Positions 45,278-55,827 of a DNA stretch of 64,000 bases are shown here, piece after piece (the first letter of the stretch is position 1; each line of letters starts with the position of its first letter). The notes beneath the pieces were generated by a model, which was not told the DNA's origin, did not search any database, and saw only the letters and a program-made list of their open reading frames with translations. The position numbers were made by a program, and so were the translations under genes. The stretch comes from Lentibacillus persicus (GTDB taxonomy: Bacteria > Bacillota > Bacilli > Bacillales > Amphibacillaceae): the NCBI RefSeq assembly GCF_900112705.1, contig NZ_FOMR01000008.1, positions 1-64,000 of the forward strand, in the 5' to 3' direction.

Positions 45278-46417
45278 ATGAACTTTCAATTGACTGAAGA
45301 ACAGGAAATGCTGCGTAAAATGGTGCGTGATTTTGCCAAAAATGACGTCGAACCAACCGCTGCTGAACGCGATGAAGAAGAACGTTTTGACCGGGGAATT
45401 TTTGACCAAATGGCTGAACTTGGTTTGACTGGGATCCCGTGGCCTGAAGAATATGGCGGTATTGGTGCCGACTATGTCAGTTACGTGATTGCTGTTGAGG
45501 AATTATCACGTGTGTGTGCTTCGACAGGCGTTACGTTGTCAGCCCACCTTTCATTGGCAAGCTGGCCGATTTATAAATACGGAAACGAAGAACAGAAGAA
45601 AACATTCCTTTACAGGCTGGCCACCGGCGAAGCGCTGGGGGCTTATGCATTGTCTGAGCCAGGCTCCGGGAGCGACGCGGCCAGCATGAAAACAGTCGCT
45701 AAAAAAGATGGCGATGATTACATCTTGAATGGCAACAAAGTGTGGATATCGAACGGTGGCGTGGCTGATATTTATATCGTGTTTGCTCTGACCGACCCGG
45801 AAGCACGCCATAAAGGGATCAGCGCATTTATAGTCGAGAAAGAAACGGAAGGATTCTCAACTGGAAAGAAAGAAAAGAAACTCGGTATCCGTTCCTCCCC
45901 TACAACCGAGCTTATTTTTGAAAACTGCCGTGTACCCAAGGAAAACCTGCTCGGCGCAGAAGGCGATGGCTTTAAAATTGCCATGTCGACACTTGACGGC
46001 GGACGCAATGGCATTGCAGCACAAGCGCTCGGTATTGCCCAGGGCGCACTGGATGCAGCTGTTGATTACGCCAAGGAACGTGAACAATTTGGCAAACCGA
46101 TTGCCGCCAACCAAGGCATTTCATTTAAGCTGGCTGACATGGCGACTGAAATTGAAGCGTCCCGTCTATTAACCTACCAGGCCGCATGGCTGGAAACAGA
46201 GGGCGAGCCTTACGGAAAAGCCTCGGCAATGTCCAAACTGTTTGCGGGTGATACCGCGATGCGTGTCACAACAGAAGCGGTACAGGTATTTGGCGGCTAC
46301 GGTTATACAAAAGACTATCCGGTCGAGCGTTACATGCGTGATGCGAAAATCACCCAAATCTATGAAGGCACGAATGAAATTCAGCGTCTCGTGATTGGCC
46401 GGATGCTTACGAAATAG
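45278..46417 (+). CDS. Acyl-CoA dehydrogenase, second copy
   Basis: A 379-residue paralog of the preceding gene, of exactly equal length, with [30 protein letters not shown] and catalytic E363 in [20 protein letters not shown] precedes the ATG. A tandem duplication is plausible, followed by specialisation. Context with IcmF (isobutyryl/n-butyryl-CoA) suggests branched or short acyl-CoA as substrate of one of the pair; this is inferred. Confidence 0.93.
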   Translation: MNFQLTEEQEMLRKMVRDFAKNDVEPTAAERDEEERFDRGIFDQMAELGLTGIPWPEEYGGIGADYVSYVIAVEELSRVCASTGVTLSAHLSLASWPIYKYGNEEQKKTFLYRLATGEALGAYALSEPGSGSDAASMKTVAKKDGDDYILNGNKVWISNGGVADIYIVFALTDPEARHKGISAFIVEKETEGFSTGKKEKKLGIRSSPTTELIFENCRVPKENLLGAEGDGFKIAMSTLDGGRNGIAAQALGIAQGALDAAVDYAKEREQFGKPIAANQGISFKLADMATEIEASRLLTYQAAWLETEGEPYGKASAMSKLFAGDTAMRVTTEAVQVFGGYGYTKDYPVERYMRDAKITQIYEGTNEIQRLVIGRMLTK

Positions 46418-46437
46418 CGTTTTGGCTGAATTTATCA

Positions 46438-46525
46438 CCGAATCGGCTCAAGTTCACGTGATTTTGGCTCAAGTTGCCGTGAAATCGGCTCAAGTTCACA
46501 AATTTTCCGCTTCAATTCGCCATAC
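46438..46525. repeat. Tandem array of about 21-bp units (array D)
   Basis: Three clear units and a decayed fourth: AATCGGCTCAAGTTCACGTG, ATTTTGGCTCAAGTTGCCGT, AAATCGGCTCAAGTTCACAA, then TTTTCCGCTTCAATTCGCC. It begins about 20 bases after the second acyl-CoA dehydrogenase stop codon. Confidence 0.8.
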
Positions 46526-46579
46526 CGTTGACTTAAGCAGAAAAAAGAATGATCGAACCAATGAAAGGAAGTCCATCCA

Positions 46580-47509
46580 ATGCACCATCTCGTTGAACGA
46601 ATGAAGCAAAGTGACATACGCGCCCTGGCCAGGGCCATTACGATGTTGGAAAATGACCACCCGGAAAAGCTCGACATGTTAAGTGACGTATTCGCCAGCA
46701 AAAAGCATGCGCGCTACGTGGGGATTACCGGGTCTCCGGGTGCCGGCAAAAGCTCACTGGTCAACCGTTTGATCAGCCACATTCGCCATGAAGGCAAGAC
46801 GGTCGCAATCATTGCAGTGGATCCGACCAGTCCGTTCAGTGGAGGTGCGCTCCTTGGTGATCGGGTCCGCATGAATGAACATTTCACCGATGACGGGGTT
46901 TACATCCGCAGCATGGCAACACGCGGAAGTCTTGGCGGTCTCGCCCGGGCGACGAAGGATGCTGTCAGAATATGTGACGCTTACGGGTTTGATGTCGTTA
47001 TAGTGGAGACGGTCGGTGTTGGCCAGTCCGAGCTGGATATTATGAAAATCGTTGATACGACAGCGCTCGTGCTGACACCGAACAGCGGTGATGTGCTGCA
47101 GATTTTTAAAGCAGGCATTATGGAAATTGCCGATTTATTTGTGATCAATAAAGCTGATCTGGATGGTGTCGGAAAACTGAAGGGCTTATTGAAAGAGCTG
47201 GTCATGATGACATCAAGGGATGAACAAATCACGCCAATCATCAAAACGATTACAACCGAAAACAAAGGCATTGACAAATTGTGGGAAAAAATTAATGCGC
47301 ATCATGAGTATTTATATGGAACAGAAGCGGGGCAAAGCCGTCGTAAGCGGCAGCAGACTCTGGAAGTGTATGAACTTATCCGCGAAGAAATATGGCGGGA
47401 AGTCAAAGCATTTGCTGAGAATAAAGCTGTTGATATTAACGCAGATGATGATCCATACAGACGGGCGCAGGAGATTTTAAACGACTGGAAACAGGAAGGG
47501 GGCGGCTGA
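46580..47509 (+). CDS. meaB: Methylmalonyl-CoA mutase-associated GTPase MeaB
   Basis: A 309-residue G3E-family P-loop GTPase. Walker A GSPGAGKSS at 51-59, [24 protein letters not shown] (Mg2+ and switch), VIVETVGVGQSE (switch II) and NKADL (base recognition, near 192) are all present. MeaB chaperones B12 loading into a mutase. AAAGGAAG lies upstream. It sits two genes before icmF, whose product already contains its own G domain. Its partner mutase may be elsewhere. Confidence 0.93.
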   Translation: MHHLVERMKQSDIRALARAITMLENDHPEKLDMLSDVFASKKHARYVGITGSPGAGKSSLVNRLISHIRHEGKTVAIIAVDPTSPFSGGALLGDRVRMNEHFTDDGVYIRSMATRGSLGGLARATKDAVRICDAYGFDVVIVETVGVGQSELDIMKIVDTTALVLTPNSGDVLQIFKAGIMEIADLFVINKADLDGVGKLKGLLKELVMMTSRDEQITPIIKTITTENKGIDKLWEKINAHHEYLYGTEAGQSRRKRQQTLEVYELIREEIWREVKAFAENKAVDINADDDPYRRAQEILNDWKQEGGG

Positions 47510-48148
47510 ATGTCGAATGACCAAATTATATCGTCGGTAAAAGATACGCATCTTGTGCAAAAGCGTCGGAATCAAATGATTAAAGGGGCCATTGCATTAT
47601 TTAAGGAAAAGGGCTTTCACCGCACGACAACCCGTGAAATTGCCAAAGAATCAGGGTTCTCAATCGGCACGTTGTATGAGTATATCCGAACGAAAGAAGA
47701 TGTTCTGTTTTTAGTGTGTGATGCGATTTATGACCAGGTCAGAAATCGGCTCGAAACAGCCACTGATTGGGATAATCCAGCAATTGCCAATCTGGAAGAA
47801 GTCGTCGAATCGTATTTCCGTTTGATGGATGATATGCAGGAAGAGATTATCATTATGTATCAGGAAGTGAAGTCACTCAAACCGGAATCGAGAGACTATG
47901 TTATTAAGAAAGAACGGGATATGGTGGCGATGCTGGAAAAAATGTTTTCAGCATGCCTGCCTGAAACGTTTGATGCACAAGACGCATCACTGCTGGCCAA
48001 CAACATTTTCGTTCAGGGGCAGATGTGGGGGTTCAGACGGTGGATGCTGCAGAAACAATTTACATTAGATCAGTATATTGAACGCCAAATTCACTTTTTG
48101 AAGCAATCGCTGTCCACACATCTTATCCAACGTGAAGAAACAAGCTGA
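47510..48148 (+). CDS. TetR/AcrR family regulator
   Basis: A 212-residue repressor. The HTH occupies about residues 20-68 (MIKGAIALFKEKGFHRTTTR, then EIAKESGFSIGTLYEYIRTK) and the rest is a helical ligand domain. Its ATG touches the meaB stop codon, so it is coupled. The ligand is probably an acyl-CoA made or used by the cluster, and the palindrome upstream of mmgA is a likely target; both points are inferred from position. Confidence 0.88.
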   Translation: MSNDQIISSVKDTHLVQKRRNQMIKGAIALFKEKGFHRTTTREIAKESGFSIGTLYEYIRTKEDVLFLVCDAIYDQVRNRLETATDWDNPAIANLEEVVESYFRLMDDMQEEIIIMYQEVKSLKPESRDYVIKKERDMVAMLEKMFSACLPETFDAQDASLLANNIFVQGQMWGFRRWMLQKQFTLDQYIERQIHFLKQSLSTHLIQREETS

Positions 48149-48176
48149 TCAAAACCATTAATTTAGGAGGGGTTTC

Positions 48177-51100
48177 ATGGAACAAGCAACGATTTATAAA
48201 CCGGCTAATCCCGTTCGGTTTGTAACGGCTTCGAGTTTATATGACGGGCATGATGCATCGATCAATATCATGCGCCGAATTCTTCAGGCAAGCGGAGCGG
48301 AGGTCGTCCATCTGGGGCACAATCGATCTGTGGAAGAAGTTGTCTATGCGGCGATTCAGGAGGATGCTCAAGGAATCGCTATCTCGTCTTATCAAGGCGG
48401 CCACGTCGAATATTTTAAATATATGATTGATTTATTGAATGAGCTGGGTGCAAGCCATATTAAGGTATATGGCGGTGGCGGCGGTGTTATCATACCGCGT
48501 GAAATCAAGGAACTTGAAGACTATGGCGTCTCACGCATCTTTTCGCCGGACAATGGACGTGAATTGGGGCTTCAGGGCATGATCAACAGCATGGTGGAAG
48601 AATGCGATGTACTCCCGCCGGTTGATTTGAAAGATGCTCAGGCAAAACTTGCAGAAGGTGAGCGACAGTCGGTTGCACGTTTAATCACATATATCGAAAA
48701 CAGCGAGGACAACGCGGAGAAAGAAGATTTATTGAAAAAGCTGCGCTCCCAATCGAATCAAGCGCCAGCACTCGGTATTACCGGAACGGGGGGCGCCGGG
48801 AAAAGTTCATTGACCGATGAATTAATCCGCCGTTTTATAAATGAAGTTCCTGATAAAAAGATTGCTATTATTTCAATCGATCCGACGAAAAAGAAAACCG
48901 GCGGAGCTTTGCTCGGAGACCGGATTCGGATGAATGCCATTTTTACCGACCGTGTCTACATGCGGTCACTTGCAACACGCGGATCGCGTACGGAACTCTC
49001 CCAGTCATTGCAGGACGTTCTCGATGTGCTCCGCGCTGCACAATATGACTTTATTATTGTGGAAACAAGCGGGATTGGACAGGGTGATGCAGCGATTACG
49101 GATGTCACCGATTTATCAATGTATGTCATGACGTCTGAATTTGGTGCCCCATCACAGCTTGAAAAAATTGATATGATCGATTTTGCCGATTTTGTGGTTA
49201 TTAATAAATATGAACAAAAAGGGTCAGAAGATGCACTGAACCAAGTGCGGAAACAATATCAGCGGAGTCATTTGCTTTTCGGTGAGGACAAGGAAAACTT
49301 CCCGGTATTCGGTACCATCGCCAGCCAATTTAATGATACCGGTACAAACGCGTTGTTTGCTTCCATGATTGATACGCTGAATGAACGGTTCGACTGGGAG
49401 GAAACGGTTAACTTTGACCGCCATAAAATCGCTGAGAAGCAAAATATGATCATCACGAATGAACGGCGTCACTATTTGCGTGAAATTGCACAGCATGTAC
49501 GTGGCTACCATGACAATGCCAAAAAGCAAAGCGATCTGGCGCGAAAACTTTATCAGCTTGAAGGCGCCCGGAATGTGCTTAGTGATGAAGCGGATACGAC
49601 TGTAATCGATGAAGCCATTGTGACTTACGAAGACAAAATGGATCCTGCTGCGAAAAAACTGCTCGATTCCTGGGATACCCTTCAGGAACAATACAGCGGC
49701 GATAAAATCACCTACAAAGTTCGGAACCGGGAAATTGAAATGGACTTGAACATTGAATCGATTTCCGGGCTGAATATACCGAAAGTCATCATGCCGAAAT
49801 ATATGGACTGGGGCGAACGGCTGTATTGGCTGATGAAGGAGAATCTGCCGGGTTCCTTTCCATATACGGCAGGCGTTTTCCCGTTTAAGCGCCAAGGAGA
49901 GGACCCAACGCGCCAGTTTGCCGGGGAAGGGACACCGGAACGGACAAACCGCCGTTTCCATTACCTGTCCAAAGACAGTGAAGCCAAACGGTTGTCAACG
50001 GCTTTCGACTCGGTCACCCTATACGGGGAAGATCCGGCGCCAAGACCGGATATTTACGGGAAAGTCGGCGAAAGCGGTGTGAGCATCTGTACACTTGATG
50101 ACATGAAAAAACTGTATGACGGGTTTGACCTGGTTGATCCGAAAACGTCTGTTTCGATGACGATTAACGGACCGGCACCAATCATTCTGGCGATGTTTTT
50201 CAATACCGCGATCGACCAGCAGCTTGAGAAATTCCGGGAAGAAAATGGACGCGAGCCGAGCGGGGAAGAATATGAGCGCCTGCGGGACGACACAATTTCA
50301 GTTGCACGCGGTACAGTCCAGGCAGACATTCTTAAAGAAGATCAGGGGCAGAACACGTGCATTTTTTCAACAGAGTTTGCTTTAAGAATGATGGGTGACA
50401 TCCAGCAGTACTTTATTGACAAAAATGTGCGCAACTATTACTCAGTTTCAATTTCCGGCTACCATATTGCAGAAGCAGGCGCAAACCCGATTACACAGCT
50501 TGCCTTTACGTTGGCCAACGGGTTTACGTATGTTGAGTATTATTTAAGCCGCGGGATGGATGTTAATAAGTTTGCACAAAACCTTTCGTTTTTCTTCTCG
50601 AATGGGCTGGATCCGGAATATACGGTTATCGGCCGTGTTGCCCGCCGCATCTGGGCGATTGCCATGCGGGATAAATATGGAGCGGATGAACGCAGTCAAA
50701 AGTTGAAATATCATATTCAAACGTCAGGCCGTTCACTGCATGCCCAGGAAATCGACTTTAACGACATCCGGACAACGCTTCAGGCGCTGCTGGCCATTCA
50801 GGACAATACAAATTCATTGCACACCAATGCGTATGATGAAGCGATCACGACGCCGACTGAAGAATCGGTAAGACGTGCAATGGCCATCCAGATGATTATT
50901 AATAAAGAATTTGGCTTGACGAAAACGGAGAATTCATTGCAAGGGTCGTTTATCGTAGAGGAGCTGACAGACCTTGTTGAGGAAGCCGTTCTCCAGGAAT
51001 TTGAAAAAATGAATGACCGCGGCGGTGTGCTTGGCGCCATGGAACGCCAGTATCAGCGTGGAAAAATTCAGGAAGAATCGCTGTACTATGAAGGCAAGAA

Positions 51101-51413
51101 ACATTCCGGTGAACTTCCGATTGTCGGGGTTAACACGTATGTGAACCCAAATCTTTCCTCTGCTGAAGATATTGATTCAATGGAACTTGCCCGGGCATCG
51201 AAAGAAGAAAAAGAACATCAAATCAGTGAACTGCATAAATTTCAGGAGAAAAATAAAGATGAGACGGAAGCGGCGCTCAATCGCCTGAAAGACGTGGCAG
51301 CCTCAGGCGGAAACATTTTCGCTGAATTAATGGAAACCGTAAAATTTGCCAGTCTTGGTCAGATCACAAACGCGTTATATGAAGTCGGCGGGCAGTACAG
51401 ACGAAATATGTAA
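48177..51413 (+). CDS. icmF: Fused isobutyryl-CoA mutase/GTPase IcmF
   Basis: A 1078-residue adenosylcobalamin enzyme that exchanges isobutyryl- and n-butyryl-CoA (some also handle pivalyl/isovaleryl-CoA). Order: B12-binding domain with DGHDASIN at 23-30 (cobalt-ligand histidine H25) and [11 protein letters not shown]; MeaB-like GTPase with [12 protein letters not shown] at about 199-210 and [17 protein letters not shown]; a linker; then the (beta/alpha)8 substrate domain ([35 protein letters not shown]). All parts are complete. GGAGGGG precedes the ATG. Final gene of the cluster; no terminator was found before the repeat array. Confidence 0.96.
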   Translation: MEQATIYKPANPVRFVTASSLYDGHDASINIMRRILQASGAEVVHLGHNRSVEEVVYAAIQEDAQGIAISSYQGGHVEYFKYMIDLLNELGASHIKVYGGGGGVIIPREIKELEDYGVSRIFSPDNGRELGLQGMINSMVEECDVLPPVDLKDAQAKLAEGERQSVARLITYIENSEDNAEKEDLLKKLRSQSNQAPALGITGTGGAGKSSLTDELIRRFINEVPDKKIAIISIDPTKKKTGGALLGDRIRMNAIFTDRVYMRSLATRGSRTELSQSLQDVLDVLRAAQYDFIIVETSGIGQGDAAITDVTDLSMYVMTSEFGAPSQLEKIDMIDFADFVVINKYEQKGSEDALNQVRKQYQRSHLLFGEDKENFPVFGTIASQFNDTGTNALFASMIDTLNERFDWEETVNFDRHKIAEKQNMIITNERRHYLREIAQHVRGYHDNAKKQSDLARKLYQLEGARNVLSDEADTTVIDEAIVTYEDKMDPAAKKLLDSWDTLQEQYSGDKITYKVRNREIEMDLNIESISGLNIPKVIMPKYMDWGERLYWLMKENLPGSFPYTAGVFPFKRQGEDPTRQFAGEGTPERTNRRFHYLSKDSEAKRLSTAFDSVTLYGEDPAPRPDIYGKVGESGVSICTLDDMKKLYDGFDLVDPKTSVSMTINGPAPIILAMFFNTAIDQQLEKFREENGREPSGEEYERLRDDTISVARGTVQADILKEDQGQNTCIFSTEFALRMMGDIQQYFIDKNVRNYYSVSISGYHIAEAGANPITQLAFTLANGFTYVEYYLSRGMDVNKFAQNLSFFFSNGLDPEYTVIGRVARRIWAIAMRDKYGADERSQKLKYHIQTSGRSLHAQEIDFNDIRTTLQALLAIQDNTNSLHTNAYDEAITTPTEESVRRAMAIQMIINKEFGLTKTENSLQGSFIVEELTDLVEEAVLQEFEKMNDRGGVLGAMERQYQRGKIQEESLYYEGKKHSGELPIVGVNTYVNPNLSSAEDIDSMELARASKEEKEHQISELHKFQEKNKDETEAALNRLKDVAASGGNIFAELMETVKFASLGQITNALYEVGGQYRRNM

Positions 51414-51945
51414 TCAAGGCAGGGAATCGGTGAGATGGCCGGTTCCCCGTTCTTTTGATGCAGACTGCTTCCCGGAGAGCAGAGATATGTTCCGGAAATC
51501 GGGAATATGTTCCGGAGCGTCACAATATGGGCGGGAAATCGGGAATATGTTCCGGAGCGTCACAATATGGGCGGGAAATCGGGAGTATGTTCCGGAGCGT
51601 CGCAATATGGGCGGGGAATCGGGGATATGTTCCGGAGCGTCGCAATATGTGCCGGAAAGCCGAAACATGTGCCGGAAATCGGAAGCATGAGCCGAAGCGG
51701 TGGTATAGCTCTAACTGAAAATAGAAAGAGAACTTTCATTCCGCGCAGTTTACATCAAATGTGAAGGCAGTAATTACGAAGAGGGTCCCGGAAGAAAGTT
51801 GTTTTAATAACAATTCATGAATATTTAGTGTTAAGGCTGGCATATTCCACCTGTTTTTGTTTATAATGAGTGGTACGATTTAATCTATATATCATTCAGG
51901 AGATAAAGCCTGATTATGAAACTCATAAAAAGGGAGTGCGGTATC
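51414..51945. other. 532-bp region between icmF and rpoE
   Basis: Array C fills 51487-51700. Bases 51700-51945 hold no gene. An AGGAG at about 51899 and an in-frame ATG at 51916 precede the chosen rpoE start. No strong terminator for icmF can be seen. Confidence 0.6.
51487..51700. repeat. Tandem array of ATG-headed 20-bp units (array C)
   Basis: Ten full units and a partial one at strict 20-bp spacing (51487, 51507 and on to 51687), each starting ATG. Two types alternate: ATGTTCCGGAGCGTCACAAT and ATGGGCGGGAAATCGGGAAT. The first unit, ATGTTCCGGAAATCGGGAAT, resembles a unit of array B. Begins about 70 bases after the icmF stop. Confidence 0.95.
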
Positions 51946-52476
51946 GTGAGCCTGAAAGAATACAGCCGCGAAGAGCTTGAAGTAAGGTCAATGCTTGAAT
52001 TGGCCAATGAATATTTATTGGAAGAGCAGCAAGCTCAGGACTTCAATAGTCTCTTTGAAAAAGTAGCTGATTTAAAAGGTTTTAATGAAGAGCAGAAGCA
52101 GGAATACATCGCTCAGTTTTACACGGATCTGACAATTGACGGCAGGTTTTTGACAGTCAGTTCCGGAATCTGGGGACTGAAGCGCTGGTATCCAGTCGAA
52201 CAAATGGATGAGATTGTCCACCAGACGCCAAAAAAGACAAAGAAAAAAGCAAAGAAGAAAAAGACAGAAGATGTGTCGCATGATGAGTTTGGTGAAGCAC
52301 CGCTTGACGATCCGGAAGCTAATGTTGAAGGTATAGCGGACACATTTGATGATGAAATTTTGGATAAAACCGAAGAGCTCGGCGGAGACATAGGTTTTGA
52401 TGACGAATTGGATCCATCAGATGAAGACGATGACTTCGAAGAGGAAGAAGAGGAAACGAAAGATGAAGAAAAATAG
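51946..52476 (+). CDS. rpoE: RNA polymerase delta subunit
   Basis: A 176-residue protein: the folded HARE-HTH domain (residues 1-90, SLKEYSREELEVRSMLELAN, IAQFYTDLTIDGRFL, WGLKRWYPV) and a very acidic disordered tail with a short basic stretch (KKTKKKAKKKK) between. Delta displaces RNA from polymerase and tunes initiation by NTP level. I take GTG 51946 because the product then starts like B. subtilis RpoE and AAGGGAG lies ten bases before it; ATG 51916 is an alternative. Confidence 0.92.
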   Translation: MSLKEYSREELEVRSMLELANEYLLEEQQAQDFNSLFEKVADLKGFNEEQKQEYIAQFYTDLTIDGRFLTVSSGIWGLKRWYPVEQMDEIVHQTPKKTKKKAKKKKTEDVSHDEFGEAPLDDPEANVEGIADTFDDEILDKTEELGGDIGFDDELDPSDEDDDFEEEEEETKDEEK

Positions 52477-52488
52477 CAAAGCCGCAGC

Positions 52489-52530
52489 TTGACTTTTTAA
52501 TAACCAATGAGTAAAATCTTTATTGGGCTC
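52489..52530 (+). promoter_or_regulatory. pyrG promoter with GGGC start site
   Basis: TTGACT (52489-52494), 17-base spacer, TAAAAT (52512-52517), then seven bases to GGGCTC at 52525. In B. subtilis pyrG the transcript starts with GGGC, and low CTP causes extra G residues to be added at the start. Confidence 0.8.
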
Positions 52531-52549
52531 GCTAAATTTATAAAAATAC

Positions 52550-52587
52550 AGCGCTCCCCCTATATTAAAGGGGGGAGCGCTTTTTTA
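52550..52587 (+). terminator. pyrG leader attenuator
   Basis: AGCGCTCCCCC and GGGGGAGCGCT arms around TATATTAAAG, then TTTTTTATTTT. The 5' arm CGCTCCCCC is complementary to a poly-G 5' end, which would prevent termination when CTP is low. Lies 25 bases after the GGGC start. Confidence 0.88.
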
Positions 52588-52659
52588 TTTTGCCGGCATA
52601 GCGGCAATGACAAGCGAGAAGTAAACTGCAGCATGTTTACTTTTAACGAACCGATGTAA

Positions 52660-54312
<1,653 letters not shown>

Positions 54313-54421
54313 CGCATAGGCCAAAAGACCTGAATAGAGAACAGTTATTGATTCTTTATTCAGGTTAATTTTTATATACTTGTTTTTACCTTCCTTGCTT
54401 TAAAAATCCGTTCTTTAAAAA

Positions 54422-54451
54422 GAAGGAATTTTGGAAATCCTTATCGAATAC
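54422..54451 (+). promoter_or_regulatory. Sigma-H-type promoter of spo0F
   Basis: GAAGGAATT (54422-54430), 12 bases, ATCGAATAC (54443-54451), fitting the consensus RNAGGAWWW-N11/12-RNNGAATWW in all but the final W. About 50 bases before spo0F, as expected, since spo0F is a known sigma-H target. Confidence 0.7.
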
Positions 54452-54500
54452 ATAGGATAAGCAACACCAAGATTTTTGTATAGCAAGGGGGTGGCAGCAT

Positions 54501-54857
54501 TTGCCAAAAGACATATTGGTTGTCGATGATCAGCCGGGAATCCGTATGTTATTACAAGATATCCTTGAAAACGCAGGCTTTAGAGTGACGCTGGCTGAGA
54601 CAGGCAAAGAGGGGATGGAGAAAATATACGAAGCGTCGTATGATTTGCTTATCCTCGACTATAAATTGCCGATTATGGATGGGCCTGAGATGCTGAGACG
54701 ATTGGAAAAAGAGAAAATATCGCTCCCGGTTATTGTCATGACAGGAATGGCGGAACAAGTAAGGGATGAAACGCTGCAGTTTAGTCTGGTAGAAGAGGTG
54801 TTTGCAAAACCGTTTAACGTTCAGGATATTAGCGGTTTTGTGGGGAAAGTGATTTAA
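54501..54857 (+). CDS. spo0F: Sporulation phosphorelay response regulator Spo0F
   Basis: A 118-residue single receiver domain that carries phosphate from sporulation kinases to Spo0B. D9/D10, phospho-Asp D53 (LILDYKLP), T81 (VMTGMAEQ) and K103 (FAKPF) are in place. TTG start nine bases after AAGGGGGTGG. Located after pyrG as in Bacillus, but without ywjG between and with fsa instead of fba behind. The Tyr at 84 of B. subtilis Spo0F (TAYG) is replaced (TGMA). Confidence 0.9.
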   Translation: MPKDILVVDDQPGIRMLLQDILENAGFRVTLAETGKEGMEKIYEASYDLLILDYKLPIMDGPEMLRRLEKEKISLPVIVMTGMAEQVRDETLQFSLVEEVFAKPFNVQDISGFVGKVI

Positions 54858-54905
54858 TCATATTTTTGGGATTTATCATTATCATCATAAATAATAGGGA
54901 TAAAA

Positions 54906-54929
54906 GCAGCAGGCTATCTGCTGTTTTTT
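54906..54929 (+). terminator. Terminator of spo0F
   Basis: CAGCAG and CTGCTG arms around GCTAT, followed by TTTTTT. Confidence 0.8.
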
Positions 54930-55088
54930 AATTGATTAAAATCAATTCGTTGAGCAACTTGCGCCATTAAGCTCTTGTTGGTATTCTTATAATGTAAATG
55001 TCACGAAATTTTTGTTATGATAAATAAAACAGCTGGCTGCCGGTCAGTATGTGAAAAGATGAGTAAATATAGAAAGCGGGGGCTACCG

Positions 55089-55730
55089 ATGAAATTTTTC
55101 CTGGATTCAGCAAGTATTGATGATATCCGTTCTGCAAATGAACTCGGCATTCTGGCAGGCGTTACAACAAACCCGAGCCTTGTTTCCAAAGAAGGCGTGT
55201 CATTTCACGACCGATTAAAAGAAATTACTGATGAAGTTTCCGGTTCAGTAAGTGCTGAAGTTATTTCAGAAGATGCAGAAGGTATGATAAAGGAAGGTAA
55301 AGAACTTGCGGCTATTGCACCGAATATTACCGTTAAGGTTCCAATGACATTGGAAGGTCTGAAAGCGGTTAAAGCGTTCAGCGATTTAAATATTAAAACA
55401 AACGTGACCTTGGTTTTTAACGCGAATCAGGCGTTATTGGCAGCGCGTGCAGGTGCTTCGTATGTGTCACCATTCCTCGGCCGTCTCGATGATATCGGCC
55501 ACGACGGTATGGATCTTATTGCAGCAATCAGGGAGATCTTTGATGTGCATAACATCGGCACAGAAATTATTGCTGCGTCAATCAGACATCCGTTGCATGT
55601 AACAGATGCGGCAGCGAATGGCGCCCATATAGCGACGATTCCATACAAGGTGCTTGGTTCTCTAGTTAAGCACCCATTAACCGATCAGGGCATTGAAAAA
55701 TTCCTTGCAGACTGGAATAATCAAAAATAA
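55089..55730 (+). CDS. fsa: Fructose-6-phosphate aldolase/transaldolase-like (YwjH)
   Basis: A 213-residue short transaldolase-family protein. The Schiff-base lysine is K83 in [21 protein letters not shown] at the start, [12 protein letters not shown] at 25-36 and [19 protein letters not shown] are standard. B. subtilis YwjH is annotated as transaldolase; the short class may act as fructose-6-phosphate aldolase, so the exact reaction is open. ATG 55089 after GCGGGGG. Confidence 0.9.
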   Translation: MKFFLDSASIDDIRSANELGILAGVTTNPSLVSKEGVSFHDRLKEITDEVSGSVSAEVISEDAEGMIKEGKELAAIAPNITVKVPMTLEGLKAVKAFSDLNIKTNVTLVFNANQALLAARAGASYVSPFLGRLDDIGHDGMDLIAAIREIFDVHNIGTEIIAASIRHPLHVTDAAANGAHIATIPYKVLGSLVKHPLTDQGIEKFLADWNNQK

Positions 55731-55827
55731 ATGCATAAAACTGGAAAAAACGCCCAGATTAAGAAGAAATAGCTAAAACGATTGGCCAGGTTAGAAGTGT
55801 ACGACGTCAAGAAGCGGGGTGCTGCAA

